Origin: Rhizobacter koreensis
GTDB taxonomy: Bacteria; Pseudomonadota; Gammaproteobacteria; Burkholderiales; Burkholderiaceae_C
Direction: 5' to 3'
DNA: 64,000 nucleotides
NCBI RefSeq assembly: GCF_013366375.1
Contig: NZ_JABWMJ010000009.1
Coordinates: 62,001 to 126,000, forward strand
Under the pieces are notes generated by a model that did no database searches, was not told the DNA's origin, and saw only the letters and a program-made list of their open reading frames with translations. Positions 28,049 through 41,077 of the stretch are shown here, in pieces. Both the position numbers and the translations under genes were made by a program. Numbering within the stretch: the first letter of the stretch is position 1; each line of letters opens with the position of its first letter.

Positions 28049-30268
28049 TCAGGTGCCGATCGGGCCGCCGTCGTCGCGGGTGATCACGATCGTCGCCGAG
28101 CGCGGCCGCCGGCCCGCGCCGTAGCCGGCGTTGGCCGGCCACTGGCTCGTGTAGCGCGACGGGTCGCCCACGTTCGCCGCCGCGGTCGTCTCGCCCGGGT
28201 GCTGGATGTTCACGAAGATCGCGCGCCCGTCCGGCGTCTCGGCAAGGCCGGTGATCTCGCAGCCGACCGGGCCGACCAGGAAGCGCTTGAGCGCGTCCGG
28301 ACCGGGGCTCTTGCCGACGTAGGTGTCGACGCTGAGCGTGCCGCCGGCGCTGCGCGGGTAGCTCAGCGTGGTCTTGGTGCCGTCGCCCACCTGCCCCGGC
28401 AGCGCCGCGAGCATCATGCAGTTCGTGGTGTCGGTGTACGCGCCGTCGTCGGTCTGCAGCCAGCAGATCCCCGTCGAGCGGCTGAACACCAGTCCGTCGG
28501 GGCTCGAGAAGTCCTGGTCCTCGGTGAGCTTCGAGAGGTTCACCGACCCCGGCGCGGCGCTCGCCTCGGCGCCGAACAGATAGACGTCCCAGGTGAACGT
28601 GGTCGCGCTCGAGCCCGCGGCGCCCTCCTTCATGCGCAGCACGTGGCCGTTCGGGTTGCCCGTCTGCGTGGTCGAGCTGCCGCGCACGTCGGTGTACACG
28701 CGCGGGTTGGCCGCGTCGGGGGCGAACTGGCTCGCGCTCGCCGGCTCGACCCGCCGGTTGCTGTTGTTGGTCAGCGTGAGGTAGATCTCGCCGTTGGCCG
28801 GGTTCACGCTCGACCACTCGGGGCGGTCCATCTTGGTCGCGCCGACCGCGTCGGCCGCCAGGCGCGCGTTGACCAGCACGTCGGCCTGATCGGCAAACGG
28901 GTAGCCGGCGTAGTTGGCGACGGCGGGATTGCTCATCGACAGCTCGAGCCAGCGCCCGCTGCCGTCAGCCCCGAACGCCGCGACGTAGAGCGTGCCGGCA
29001 TCGAGGTAGGTGTCGCCGGCCGCGGGACGGTTCGCGTCCGCCGGGTTCCAGGCCGCCGCGGACACGAATTTGTAGATGTACTCGCCCTGCGAATCGTCGC
29101 CCATGTAGACGGCGAGCGGCCGACCGGCGACCGGCACGCCGAACGACGCCGACTCGTGCGCGAAACGACCGAGCGCGGTGCGCTTCTTGGCAGACTTTGC
29201 CTTGTCGTAGGGGTCGAGCTCGACGATGTACCCGAAGCCGTTCATCTCGTTGCGGTAGTCGTCGCTGCCGTCGGCCGACGTGCCGCTGCGGCTGATGTTC
29301 CAGCGCCGGTAGCGATCATCGCTGCCGGCGCTCTCCCAGCCATGCCGCGAGGTCGCGCCCTGGGCACGGCCATAGCGCCGCAGCGCGGTCACGCTCTTGT
29401 CGTTGCCTCGCGCCGCGTCGTCGGCGGCACCGCGCGCGAAGTAGCCCGCCCAGTTCTCCTCGCCGCTGAGGAAGGTGCCCCACGGCGTGCGACCGGTGCC
29501 GCAGTTGTTCAGCGTGCCGCGGGTCCGCGTGCCGGTCGGCGAGAACGCGGTGACGAGCAGACGGTTGCCGCGCGCCGGCCCGGCGATGTCGACGTCGGTG
29601 AGCGGCGTCAGCCGCCGGTTGAGCGACGAGTTGGGCACGGTGGCCCAGCGCCGGTCGGCGCGCCGCACCTCGACGACCGCGATGCCGTGCACAGCGACCT
29701 CCTTGTCGACCTCGGCCGCCGGGCGCGGTCGCGTCGAGCTGCCGCCGTTCGGGTGCAGGAAGAACGACGACAGGGATTCGTTCGTCGTCGCCTCGTGATT
29801 GATCGCGAGCAGACCGCGGTCGCTGGCGGTGGTGGAGCGCTGCCCGTCGCCGGAGAGCCCGAACCACTCCATGCCGTCATGGTGATCGCCGCCGCGGCTC
29901 TCCATGTCGCTGTCCGAGCCGTCGTTGGCGTACGGTCGCGCGTTCCCCGTCAGCGGATCGCCGAGCGCATAGACGACGCTCGCGCTGTAGCCGGCCGGCA
30001 CGATCACCGCATCGGCGAGGCTCTTGGACACCGCGGCAAAGCCGAGGCGCGGCTCGGTCGAGCTCGGCGCCGTGTCGTCGTCGCCCGATCCGCCGCAGCC
30101 GGCGAGAGCGGCGCCGCCCAGCAGCGCGCTCGCCGCGCCGCCGAAGCTGCCGCGCAGCAGGCCGCGGCGCGAAAGCCGCGCCTGCAGCACGGCGTCGAAG
30201 GTCGGGTTGTTCGAAGTGTTCGAGTCTTCGTCCGCGCCTGCGGACGCGATCTGGGGAAGCGTTTGCAC
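28049..30268 (-). CDS. phoX: PhoX-family alkaline phosphatase, Tat-exported
   Basis: A 739-residue PhoX (DUF839) phosphatase expected to release phosphate from organic esters outside the cytoplasm. The N-terminus has a twin-arginine motif SRRGLLRG near residues 33-40 followed by a hydrophobic, Ala/Gly-rich segment ending GCGGSGDDD. Conserved stretches include LLAINHEATTNE, GTGRTPWGTFLSGEENWAGYF, WVELDP-like VELDPYDKAKSAKKRTALGRF and SSPDGLVFSRSTGICW. It uses Ca and Fe ions in characterised relatives. The start is GTG 30268 with AAAGG five bases before it. Its own Pho box lies upstream. Confidence 0.9.
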   Translation of the reverse strand: MQTLPQIASAGADEDSNTSNNPTFDAVLQARLSRRGLLRGSFGGAASALLGGAALAGCGGSGDDDTAPSSTEPRLGFAAVSKSLADAVIVPAGYSASVVYALGDPLTGNARPYANDGSDSDMESRGGDHHDGMEWFGLSGDGQRSTTASDRGLLAINHEATTNESLSSFFLHPNGGSSTRPRPAAEVDKEVAVHGIAVVEVRRADRRWATVPNSSLNRRLTPLTDVDIAGPARGNRLLVTAFSPTGTRTRGTLNNCGTGRTPWGTFLSGEENWAGYFARGAADDAARGNDKSVTALRRYGRAQGATSRHGWESAGSDDRYRRWNISRSGTSADGSDDYRNEMNGFGYIVELDPYDKAKSAKKRTALGRFAHESASFGVPVAGRPLAVYMGDDSQGEYIYKFVSAAAWNPADANRPAAGDTYLDAGTLYVAAFGADGSGRWLELSMSNPAVANYAGYPFADQADVLVNARLAADAVGATKMDRPEWSSVNPANGEIYLTLTNNSNRRVEPASASQFAPDAANPRVYTDVRGSSTTQTGNPNGHVLRMKEGAAGSSATTFTWDVYLFGAEASAAPGSVNLSKLTEDQDFSSPDGLVFSRSTGICWLQTDDGAYTDTTNCMMLAALPGQVGDGTKTTLSYPRSAGGTLSVDTYVGKSPGPDALKRFLVGPVGCEITGLAETPDGRAIFVNIQHPGETTAAANVGDPSRYTSQWPANAGYGAGRRPRSATIVITRDDGGPIGT

Positions 30269-30298
30269 GTGAGCCTTTGCGTCGTATGGAACGCAAGA

Positions 30299-30332
30299 AG
30301 CTTAGGAACGCTTCGTGACGCGGCCGTGACAG
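30299..30332 (-). promoter_or_regulatory. Pho box and -10 element of the phoX promoter
   Basis: On the minus strand CTGTCAC-GGCC-GCGTCAC occupies 30332-30315, the 7-4-7 Pho box layout. It is followed after ten bases by TAAGCT (30304-30299) as the -10. The spacer shares AGCGTTCCTA with the pstS promoter at the same distance. Confidence 0.85.
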
Positions 30333-30479
30333 AGGTCGACTGACCTTGCACTTGTCCAGCGGGTGCCGACGCCGTTTGGGGCGGGCTTGCGGCAGCGCTC
30401 GGCCCGGGTGGGCCAGTCGAGCCACCGACGCGCCGGGGCGGCGCGCCGACCGAGGTCTCTCCAGCGCCGCCGCGGCGCG

Positions 30480-31811
30480 TCAGCCGATCGCGTTGGCGAT
30501 GCGCTCGGCGCAGCGGCGCGACAGCAGCGGGTCCTTGGCCTCGACCATCACGCGCACCACCGGCTCGGTGCCCGAGGGGCGGATCAGGATGCGGCCCTCG
30601 CCCCGCAGGTCGCGCTCGGCCTCGGCCTCGGCCTCGGCCACGCGCGGGTCGCTGCGCCAGTCGGCGCCGGCCGCCGCGAGCCGCACGTTGATCAGCGTCT
30701 GCGGGAACAGCTCGACGTCGCGCAGCAGCTCGGCGATCGGGCGACCGGCGCGGCTCACCGCCTCGAAGACGCCGAGCGCGCTGACGATGCCGTCGCCGGT
30801 GGTGTGCTTGTCGAGCGCGAGCAGGTGGCCGGAGCCTTCGCCGCCGAGCAGCCATCCGCGCGCGGCGAGCTCCTCGAGCACGTAGCGGTCGCCCACCTTG
30901 GCGCGCACGAAGGCGACGCCGCGCGTCGTCAGCGCGAGCTCGACGGCCATGTTGGTCATCAGGGTGCCGACCGCGCCCGGCACCGCCTCGCCCCGTGCCA
31001 GACGGTCGATCACCATCAGGTAGAGCAGTTCGTCGCCGTTGTAGAGGCGGCCGCTGCGATCGACGAGCTGCAGGCGGTCGGCGTCGCCGTCGAGCGCGAC
31101 GCCGTAGTCAGCTTGGTTGGCCTCGACCGCGGCGATCAGCGCGCCGGGCGCCGTGGCACCGAAGCCGGCGTTGATGTTGGTGCCGTCGGGGCTGCAGCCG
31201 ATCGACACCACATCGGCGCCGAGCTCGTGGAACACGTTCGGCGCCACCTGGTACGCCGCGCCGTGCGCCGCGTCGACCACGATCTTCAGCCCCTTGAGCG
31301 AGAGCTCGGGGTCGAAGGTCGCCTTGCAGAACTCGATGTAGCGGCCCTGCGCGTCGTCGAGCCGGCGCGCCCGGCCGAGCCCGGCGGACGCCACCCACGC
31401 CGGGTTGGCGCCGAGAGCGGCCTCGACGTCGCGCTCCCAGGTGTCGGGCAGCTTCTCGCCGCGCGCCGAGAAGAACTTGATGCCGTTGTCGTCGTACGGG
31501 TTGTGCGAGGCGCTGATCACGACGCCGAGGTCGAGTCGCAGCGCGCGCGTGAGATACGCGACGCCCGGCGTCGGCAACGGTCCGGTGAGCAGCACGTCGA
31601 CGCCGGCCGACGCGAAGCCCGCTTCGAGCGCCGACTCGATCATGTAGCCCGAGATCCGCGTGTCCTTGCCGATCAGCACCGTCGGACGCGGATCGGTCCG
31701 TTTGAGCACGCGCCCCACGGCATGGCCGAGGCGCAACATGAAGTCCGGCGTGATCGGCGCCTGGCCGACCGTGCCGCGGATGCCATCGGTCCCGAAATAC
31801 GTTCTGCTCAT
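30480..31811 (-). CDS. glmM: Phosphoglucosamine mutase
   Basis: A 443-residue mutase that converts glucosamine-6-phosphate to glucosamine-1-phosphate for UDP-GlcNAc, and so peptidoglycan and LPS. Seen are [11 protein letters not shown] at the start, the active-site phosphoserine loop [14 protein letters not shown] near residue 100, the metal loop ALDGDADRL near 240, the sugar-binding GGEGSGHLL near 325 and the phosphate-binding [15 protein letters not shown] near 415. It is the last gene of ftsH-folP-glmM, a common arrangement. Confidence 0.97.
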   Translation of the reverse strand: MSRTYFGTDGIRGTVGQAPITPDFMLRLGHAVGRVLKRTDPRPTVLIGKDTRISGYMIESALEAGFASAGVDVLLTGPLPTPGVAYLTRALRLDLGVVISASHNPYDDNGIKFFSARGEKLPDTWERDVEAALGANPAWVASAGLGRARRLDDAQGRYIEFCKATFDPELSLKGLKIVVDAAHGAAYQVAPNVFHELGADVVSIGCSPDGTNINAGFGATAPGALIAAVEANQADYGVALDGDADRLQLVDRSGRLYNGDELLYLMVIDRLARGEAVPGAVGTLMTNMAVELALTTRGVAFVRAKVGDRYVLEELAARGWLLGGEGSGHLLALDKHTTGDGIVSALGVFEAVSRAGRPIAELLRDVELFPQTLINVRLAAAGADWRSDPRVAEAEAEAERDLRGEGRILIRPSGTEPVVRVMVEAKDPLLSRRCAERIANAIG

Positions 31812-31878
31812 CGCGCCTCTCGTCTGCGGGCGCGATTATCGGTCGGCACGGTCCGGCCACCCGCCGCCACGCCGACCG

Positions 31879-32721
31879 TCAGGCGCCGCCTTTCGGCAGC
31901 CCGGCCGCTTTCCACACGCGCAGCGCATCGACGGTGGCGGCGACGTCGTGGACGCGGACGATGCGGGCGCCGCGCTCGACGGCGGCGAGCGCGGCGGCGA
32001 CGCTGGCAGCAACGCGCTCCGGCGCCGGGCGGCCGGTGAGCAGGCCCAGCGTCGACTTGCGCGACCAGCCGAGCAGCAGCGGTCGGCCGAGCCCGAGCAG
32101 TTCGCGCTGGCGGCGCAGCAGTTCGAGGTTGTGCTCGGCGGTCTTGCCGAAGCCGATGCCCGGATCGAGCACGACACGCTCGGCGACGACGCCGCGCTCG
32201 ACGAGCGCCGCGAGGCGCTCGCGCAGGAACGCGCCCACCTCGCGAACGACGTCGACATAGCTCGGCGCGAGCTGCATCGAGCGCGGGTCGCCCTGCATGT
32301 GCATCAGGCAGACGCCGCAGCTCGGGTGCCCGGCGACGACCTCGAGCGCACCGGGGGCGCGCAGCGCATCGATGTCGTTGACGATGTCGACGCCGAGGTC
32401 GAGGGCCGCCTGCATCACCGCCGGGTTGCGGGTGTCGATCGATACGGGGCAGCCGAGGGTGAGCGCGTGGCGCAGCACCGGGAGGACGCGGTCGAGTTCG
32501 TCGCCCACCGGCAGCGGTGCGGCGCCGGGCCGCGTGGACTCGCCGCCGACGTCGAGGACGTCGGCGCCTTCGGCGACGAGGCGATCGCAGGCCGCACGCG
32601 CCGCGTCGGCGTTCGCGTGCAGGCCGCCGTCGGAAAACGAGTCGGGCGTCACGTTGACGATGCCCATCACCCGCGGCTCGGCCAGGTTGATGCGAAAGCG
32701 AGTGGTCTGCCAGTGACTCAT
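31879..32721 (-). CDS. folP: Dihydropteroate synthase
   Basis: A 280-residue TIM-barrel enzyme joining p-aminobenzoate to the pterin diphosphate in folate synthesis, the sulfonamide target. Motifs are MGIVNVTPDSFSDGG near residue 20, DVGGESTRPGA near 60, DIVNDIDALR, and the phosphate-site loop LLGWSRKSTLGLLTG near 220. HDVAATVDALRVW ends the barrel. It lies between ftsH and glmM. Confidence 0.97.
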   Translation of the reverse strand: MSHWQTTRFRINLAEPRVMGIVNVTPDSFSDGGLHANADAARAACDRLVAEGADVLDVGGESTRPGAAPLPVGDELDRVLPVLRHALTLGCPVSIDTRNPAVMQAALDLGVDIVNDIDALRAPGALEVVAGHPSCGVCLMHMQGDPRSMQLAPSYVDVVREVGAFLRERLAALVERGVVAERVVLDPGIGFGKTAEHNLELLRRQRELLGLGRPLLLGWSRKSTLGLLTGRPAPERVAASVAAALAAVERGARIVRVHDVAATVDALRVWKAAGLPKGGA

Positions 32722-32766
32722 CGGGAGCGGATCATCACCGCGGGCCGCAAAGCCACGATGGCGCCC

Positions 32767-32793
32767 AAAAAAAAAAACGGGGCCGCAGCCCCG
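32767..32793 (-). terminator. Rho-independent terminator after ftsH
   Basis: On the minus strand CGGGGC, a TGCG loop and GCCCCG form the stem (32793-32778), followed by an uninterrupted run of eleven T residues (32777-32767). This is the clearest intrinsic terminator in the window. It lies between ftsH and folP, so folP-glmM would need read-through or its own promoter. Confidence 0.9.
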
Positions 32794-32814
32794 TTCCGTT
32801 CTCGCCGGTGCCGA

Positions 32815-34719
32815 TCAGGCGGCAGCCGGCGCGCTGCCCGAGGTCGCCGGAGGCGTGCTCGGCGTGGGCTTGCTGGTCGGCGGCGTCCAGTCCTTCGGCG
32901 GCCGCGGCGACTTGCCGGCCATGATGTCGTCGATCTGATCCGAGTCGATGGTCTCGTACTCGAGCAGCGCCGCGGCCATCGCGTGCATCTTGTCCTTGTT
33001 CTCCTCGATCAGGCGACGCGCGATGCCGTACTGCTCGTCGATGATCCGGCGGATCACCGAGTCGACCTTCTGCATCGTCTGCTCGGAGACGTTCACGTGC
33101 TTGGTGACCGAACGGCCGAGGAAGACCTCGCCCTCGTTCTCGGCATAGACCATCGGGCCGAGCTCGTCGGTCATGCCGTAGCGCGTGACCATGTCGCGGG
33201 CGATCTGCGTCGCGCGCTCGAAGTCGTTGCTGGCGCCGGTGGTCATCTGGTTCATGAACACCTCCTCGGCGATGCGGCCGCCGAACAGCACCGAGATCGT
33301 CGACAGCATGCGCTCCTTGTCGAGGCTGTAGCGGTCGTTCTCGGGCAGCTGCATCGTCACGCCGAGGGCGCGGCCGCGCGGGATCACGGTGACCTTGTGG
33401 ACCGGATCGGTCTTGGGCATCAGGCGCGCGACGAGCGCGTGACCGGCCTCGTGGTAGGCGGTATTGCGGCGCTCCTCCTCGGGCATGATCATGGACTTCC
33501 GCTCGGGGCCCATCATGATCTTGTCCTTGGCGCGCTCGAAGTCGACCATCTCGACCACGCGGCCGTTGCGGCGCGCGGCGAAGAGAGCCGCCTCGTTGAC
33601 CAGGTTGGCGAGGTCAGCGCCCGAGAAGCCCGGGGTGCCGCGCGCCAGGATATCGGCGCGAATGTCCTGGCCGACCGGCACCTTGCGCATGTGCACGTTG
33701 AGGATCTGCTCGCGGCCGCGCACGTCGGGCAGCGTCACGTAGACCTGGCGGTCGAAGCGGCCCGGGCGCAGCAGCGCCGGGTCGAGGATGTCGGGACGGT
33801 TGGTCGCGGCCATCACGATGACGCCGGTGTTGGTCTCGAAGCCGTCCATCTCGACCAGCATCTGGTTGAGCGTCTGCTCGCGCTCGTCGTTGCCGCCGCC
33901 GAGGCCGGCACCGCGATGACGCCCCACCGCGTCGATTTCGTCGACGAAGATGATGCAGGGCGCGCTCTTCTTGGCCTGCTCGAACATGTCGCGCACGCGC
34001 GCTGCGCCGACACCGACGAACATCTCGACGAAGTCGGAACCCGAGATCGAGAAGAACGGCACCTTGGCTTCACCGGCGATCGCCTTGGCGAGCAGCGTCT
34101 TGCCGGTGCCCGGAGGGCCGACCAGAAGCACGCCGCGCGGGATGCGGCCGCCGAGCTTCTGGAACTTCTGCGGGTCCTTGAGAAAGTCGACGAGTTCCTT
34201 CACCTCTTCCTTGGCCTCGTCGCAGCCGGCGACGTCGGCGAAGGTCGTGGTGTTGTTGGCCTCGTCGAGCATGCGCGCCTTCGACTTGCCGAAGCTGAAC
34301 GCGCCGCCCTTCCCGCCGCCCTGCATCTGCCGCATGAAGTAGATCCAGACGCCGATCAGCAACAGGATCGGCCCCCACGACGCCAGGATCGAGAGCAGGA
34401 ACGAAGGCTCCTCGCGCGGCTTGACGTCGAACTTGACGTTGTTGTTGATCAGGTCGCCCACGAGGCCGCGATCGAGGTAGGTCGCGGTGGTGCGCACCTC
34501 GGTGTCGTCGTTGCGCTTGGCCCTGATCTCGGTGCTGCCGCCGGCGCCTTCCTTCAGCTCGACCTGCTTGATGCGCTTGTTGCGCACCTCCTCGAGGAAG
34601 TCCGAGTAGCCCAGCATGCCGCTCTGCGCCCCGGTGCGCTCGAACTGCTTGAACACGGTGAACAGCACCAGCGCGATCACGAGCCAGACTGCCACCTTCG
34701 AAAACCACTGATTGTTCAA
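32815..34719 (-). CDS. ftsH: ATP-dependent zinc metalloprotease FtsH
   Basis: A 634-residue membrane protease that degrades unassembled membrane proteins and short-lived regulators. The N-terminus [19 protein letters not shown] is a first span, a periplasmic loop follows, and the second span is near residues 100-125. Then come AAA Walker [12 protein letters not shown] near 205, Walker B IIFVDEID, the SRH with RPGRFDR, and the zinc site YHEAGHALV near 420. There is no ATG at the conserved start; the TTG at 34719-34717 lies just after GGAGA. An ATG at 34752 is an alternative that adds 11 residues. The C-terminus is Pro/Thr/Ala-rich. Confidence 0.95.
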   Translation of the reverse strand: MNNQWFSKVAVWLVIALVLFTVFKQFERTGAQSGMLGYSDFLEEVRNKRIKQVELKEGAGGSTEIRAKRNDDTEVRTTATYLDRGLVGDLINNNVKFDVKPREEPSFLLSILASWGPILLLIGVWIYFMRQMQGGGKGGAFSFGKSKARMLDEANNTTTFADVAGCDEAKEEVKELVDFLKDPQKFQKLGGRIPRGVLLVGPPGTGKTLLAKAIAGEAKVPFFSISGSDFVEMFVGVGAARVRDMFEQAKKSAPCIIFVDEIDAVGRHRGAGLGGGNDEREQTLNQMLVEMDGFETNTGVIVMAATNRPDILDPALLRPGRFDRQVYVTLPDVRGREQILNVHMRKVPVGQDIRADILARGTPGFSGADLANLVNEAALFAARRNGRVVEMVDFERAKDKIMMGPERKSMIMPEEERRNTAYHEAGHALVARLMPKTDPVHKVTVIPRGRALGVTMQLPENDRYSLDKERMLSTISVLFGGRIAEEVFMNQMTTGASNDFERATQIARDMVTRYGMTDELGPMVYAENEGEVFLGRSVTKHVNVSEQTMQKVDSVIRRIIDEQYGIARRLIEENKDKMHAMAAALLEYETIDSDQIDDIMAGKSPRPPKDWTPPTSKPTPSTPPATSGSAPAAA

Positions 34720-34864
34720 AGCGTCTCCATCGCCGCACGGAGCGCGCAGCATTCGCCGAAATGACGAGCCCACTCGCCACTCCCGGCATGTAAGGGCGAT
34801 TTTAGGTGAGGCAACCCACCGCCTTCGCTCGAATTACCCCTCCGACCGACCGTATATCGCACCT

Positions 34865-35575
34865 TCAGACGGCCGCTGCTGCAGCAAGTGTCGCGCCCGA
34901 CGGCGGACCCTTGAGGCCGATGCCGACCAGGAAGGTCTCGGCCGAGCGGTCGCGCGAAGCCTTCGGCTTGATCGGCTTGACGACCCGGAAGGTGTCCTTG
35001 AACAGCTTCACGAGCTGGCTGTAGCCGCTGCCGTGGAACACCTTGCAGACCAGCGCGCCATCGGCGATGAGGTGGCGGCGCGCGAACTCGACCGCGAGCT
35101 CCACGAGATGCGCGATCCGCGCCGCATCCGAGCTCTCGATGCCGGACAGGTTGGGCGCCATGTCCGACACCACGACGTCGACCGGCCGCCCGCCGAGCAC
35201 CGCCTCGAGGCGCGCCAGCGTCTCGTCCTCGCGGAAATCGCCCTGGATGAAGGTCACGCCGTCGACCGGCTCGAAGTCGAGGATGTCGAGCGCGACGATG
35301 GTGCCGTCGAGCGCGCCGGTCGCCGCCCCGCCGACCCCCGCTTCCTTCGGCGCGAAGCGGCGCCGCACGTACTGGCTCCACGCTCCGGGCGTCGCCCCCA
35401 GGTCGACCACGGTCTGCCCCGGCCGCAGCAGGTGCAGTTCCTCGTCGATCTCCTTCAGCTTGTAGGCAGCGCGCGCCCGGTAGCCTTCGCGCTGCGCCAG
35501 CTTCACGTACGGGTCGTTCATGTGGTCGTGCAACCACGCCTTGTTGACCTTCTTGCTCTTGGTGCGGGTCTTCAT
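34865..35575 (-). CDS. rlmE: 23S rRNA (uridine-2552-2'-O)-methyltransferase
   Basis: A 236-residue RlmE/FtsJ. It methylates U2552 in the A-loop late in 50S assembly. Visible are [26 protein letters not shown], the SAM motif [15 protein letters not shown] near residue 55 (usual form GAAPGGWSQ), DMAPNLSG with the catalytic aspartate near 135, and [10 protein letters not shown] with the catalytic lysine. It lies upstream of ftsH, the usual order, and is divergent from yhbY. Confidence 0.96.
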   Translation of the reverse strand: MKTRTKSKKVNKAWLHDHMNDPYVKLAQREGYRARAAYKLKEIDEELHLLRPGQTVVDLGATPGAWSQYVRRRFAPKEAGVGGAATGALDGTIVALDILDFEPVDGVTFIQGDFREDETLARLEAVLGGRPVDVVVSDMAPNLSGIESSDAARIAHLVELAVEFARRHLIADGALVCKVFHGSGYSQLVKLFKDTFRVVKPIKPKASRDRSAETFLVGIGLKGPPSGATLAAAAAV

Positions 35576-35582
35576 CGGGGGC

Positions 35583-35588
35583 GGATAA
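35583..35588. promoter_or_regulatory. -10-like box between rlmE and yhbY
   Basis: GATAAT lies at 35583-35588, eight bases before the yhbY ATG and only seven from the rlmE start. On the minus strand the same patch reads TATTAT one base along. The 20-base gap between the divergent start codons is too short for two ordinary promoters, so at least one promoter must lie inside the neighbouring gene. Confidence 0.25.
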
Positions 35589-35595
35589 TAGGCCG

Positions 35596-36072
35596 ATGCC
35601 CGCCATCAACCTGACTCCTGCCCAGCGCAAGGACAAGCGCGCCGAAGCGCATCACCTTTCGCCGGTAGTCGCCATCGGCAACGACGGGCTCTCCGAAGGT
35701 GTCGAGCGCGAGGTCGACGCCGCGCTCAAGGCGCATGGCCTCATCAAGGTGCGCGTGATGTCCGACGACCGCGCCGAGCGCGACGAGATCCTCGCGACGC
35801 TTGCCGATCGCCTCGGCGCCGCGCCGATCCAGCACATCGGCAAGCTCCTGGTGCTGTGGCGGCCGATTGCGCCCAAGGAGAAGATCGAGCGCCAGGACCG
35901 CATGCCCGGGCCGCGCACGGTCAAGATCCTCAAGTTCTCCAAGAGCGGCAACCATCGCGCACAGGTCAAGAAGGTGACCGTGCTCGGCAACATGCGGATC
36001 GCCGCCGGCGGCGAGCTCAAGCGCGCCTCCAAGCGTCTGCGCAGCACGAAAAAGCCGGCGCAGAACTCCTAG
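35596..36072 (+). CDS. yhbY: YhbY-family CRM-domain RNA-binding protein
   Basis: A 158-residue ribosome-assembly factor of the CRS1/CRM family, which binds pre-50S particles. The CRM domain covers residues 1-95: [20 protein letters not shown], the GxxG-type loop [17 protein letters not shown] and GKLLVLWRP. The last 50 or so residues are strongly basic and extend beyond the roughly 97-residue E. coli protein. It is divergent from rlmE, another 50S factor. Confidence 0.93.
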   Translation: MPAINLTPAQRKDKRAEAHHLSPVVAIGNDGLSEGVEREVDAALKAHGLIKVRVMSDDRAERDEILATLADRLGAAPIQHIGKLLVLWRPIAPKEKIERQDRMPGPRTVKILKFSKSGNHRAQVKKVTVLGNMRIAAGGELKRASKRLRSTKKPAQNS

Positions 36073-36126
36073 GGCGTTCGGATCGCCGGCCCGGCAGCCC
36101 GCGAAAGCCTCTCGCCGGCCCTCGCT

Positions 36127-36603
36127 TCAGGTGTAGCGAACCGCGATCACCTCGTAGCTCTTGATGCCGCCGGGTGCCTGCACCTCGGCGATATCGCCCG
36201 CCGCCTTGCCGATCAGCGCGCGCGCGATCGGCGAGCTGATCGAGATGAGGCCCTGCTTGAGGTCGGCCTCGTCGTCACCGACGATTTGGTACGTGACCTT
36301 GGCGCCGCTGTCCTCGTCCTCGAGGTCGACGGTCGAGCCGAACACCACGCGCCCTTCGGCGTCGATGGTCGACGGGTCGATGATCTGCGCGGCCGCGAGC
36401 TTGCTTTCGATCTCGAGGATGCGGCCCTCGACGAACCCCTGCTTGTCCTTGGCTGCCTCGTACTCGGCGTTCTCGGACAGATCGCCCTGCGCGCGCGCTT
36501 CCGCGATCGCCTGGATTACGGCATGGCGCTCGACGTTCTTGAGGCGGGCGAGCTCTTCCTTGAGCTTCTCGGCACCGCGCACGGTGAGGGGAATCGTGGC
36601 CAT
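36127..36603 (-). CDS. greA: Transcription elongation factor GreA
   Basis: A 158-residue factor that enters the RNA polymerase secondary channel and stimulates cleavage of backtracked RNA. It has the N-terminal coiled coil with the catalytic acidic tip [17 protein letters not shown] near residue 40, and the C-terminal FKBP-like domain ([25 protein letters not shown]). It starts at ATG 36603. It follows carB in the same direction, a betaproteobacterial arrangement. Confidence 0.97.
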   Translation of the reverse strand: MATIPLTVRGAEKLKEELARLKNVERHAVIQAIAEARAQGDLSENAEYEAAKDKQGFVEGRILEIESKLAAAQIIDPSTIDAEGRVVFGSTVDLEDEDSGAKVTYQIVGDDEADLKQGLISISSPIARALIGKAAGDIAEVQAPGGIKSYEVIAVRYT

Positions 36604-36680
36604 GAAAAGGGACCTTGCAGAAAAAATGAAGCCGCCGGCGGATGAACCGGCGGCGGCGACTCGGCTGTCAGGCGGGCAGT

Positions 36681-39947
<3,267 letters not shown>

Positions 39948-39952
39948 GGCGA

Positions 39953-41071
39953 TCAGGGAACGGGAGTCGGGACGAGGTTCTGTCGGGCGAGCTCGCGCAG
40001 CAGAGGCGCGTCGGCGTGGGCACTCAGCACCGGCCAGACGCCGGCGACGACGCCGCGTGCCTCGCCGAGCCGGCCGGCGCGATTCAGCGCGAGCGCATGG
40101 TCGCATGCGCAGAATGCAAGGGAGGTCCAGGCGGCAGGATGCGTGCTGAGGACGGCGAAGGCGTTCGTCGCCTGCGCGAGCACGTCGACCGCGCCGGGTG
40201 CGCCGCGCCGCGCCCTGATCAGCCCGTCCGTCCACGCCACGAACCCCCGCGCATACGGCGGCAGCAGCGAGGCGTCGACGCTTGCCGCCAGTCGCGCGGC
40301 CTCGTCGACGTCGCCGAAGCGGGCGTTGGCGAGCGCGTGGTCAACGACGCGGCCGGGCTCCGCGCCGGATGCGGCGCTGGCGCGGGAGGTTGCGTCGACG
40401 AAGCCGGCACGGTCTCCGCCTGCCAGGTGAACGGTCCCGACGAGCGCATCGAAGAGGCCCGGCGAGTCGGCGAGCCGATCACGCCAGGGCTCCAGGGCGG
40501 CGAGCGCCTCCTGCAGCTTGCCGTCCGGAGCATCGAGACGGGCGAGGCGGACGTCGAGCTCGAACTGCAGCTGCAGGTTGTCGTCGGCGCCGCGGCGGAT
40601 CCGCGCCGCCTGGCGGCGCACCGTTTCGGCGTCCCCGAGCGCGAACGCCCGCAGCATCGCCTGATAGCGCCGCGCCCGCGCCGCGCCGACGTGAACCGCG
40701 GCGAACGGCAGCACCAGCGCGCCGATGCTGAGCGCGAGCAGCGTCCAGCTGCCCAGCCACCACGCGGCCAGCGCCGTCGCAATGCAGGCAGCGATCAGCC
40801 AGCGGAGCCGGCGCGCGACCTCGCCCAGCACCGTGGCCGTTCCGGGCTTTTCCATCAGCCTGATCTTGAAGCGCGCGAGCGCTTCCGCTTCGCGTGCGCT
40901 GGCGCTGGCGGGCGCCTCCTCGATGTCGGCCAACAGCTCGTTATGGAAGACGACGTTGCCGAGGCCCTTGCCTTGAAGCTCGCTGCGTGCCTCGGCGCTC
41001 GAGCGTGCACGGACGATGCCGCTGCGCTCGCTCCCGTCCGCGGCGCTGGCCCTGTAGAGCAGCTTGCCCAT
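39953..41071 (-). CDS. Unknown membrane protein with TPR-like C-terminus, inside the carA-carB operon
   Basis: A 372-residue protein of no family I can name with confidence. Residues about 1-45 ([31 protein letters not shown]) resemble the small N-terminal repeat of GspF/PilC-type proteins. Two hydrophobic segments follow at about residues 90-107 and 109-128. The rest is helical, with Ala/Leu-rich repeats ([29 protein letters not shown]) that look like degenerate TPRs in the cytoplasm. It is separated by only 6 bases from carA and 5 bases from carB, so it must be cotranscribed with both carbamoyl-phosphate synthase subunits. The role is unknown. Confidence 0.75.
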   Translation of the reverse strand: MGKLLYRASAADGSERSGIVRARSSAEARSELQGKGLGNVVFHNELLADIEEAPASASAREAEALARFKIRLMEKPGTATVLGEVARRLRWLIAACIATALAAWWLGSWTLLALSIGALVLPFAAVHVGAARARRYQAMLRAFALGDAETVRRQAARIRRGADDNLQLQFELDVRLARLDAPDGKLQEALAALEPWRDRLADSPGLFDALVGTVHLAGGDRAGFVDATSRASAASGAEPGRVVDHALANARFGDVDEAARLAASVDASLLPPYARGFVAWTDGLIRARRGAPGAVDVLAQATNAFAVLSTHPAAWTSLAFCACDHALALNRAGRLGEARGVVAGVWPVLSAHADAPLLRELARQNLVPTPVP

Positions 41072-41077
41072 CGCGCG

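Noticed and set aside
28199..30343. 714-codon open frame on the plus strand opposite phoX
   Set aside because: It is a shadow of a GC-rich gene: antisense to a well-conserved phosphatase, Arg/Ala/Val-rich and without recognisable motifs.
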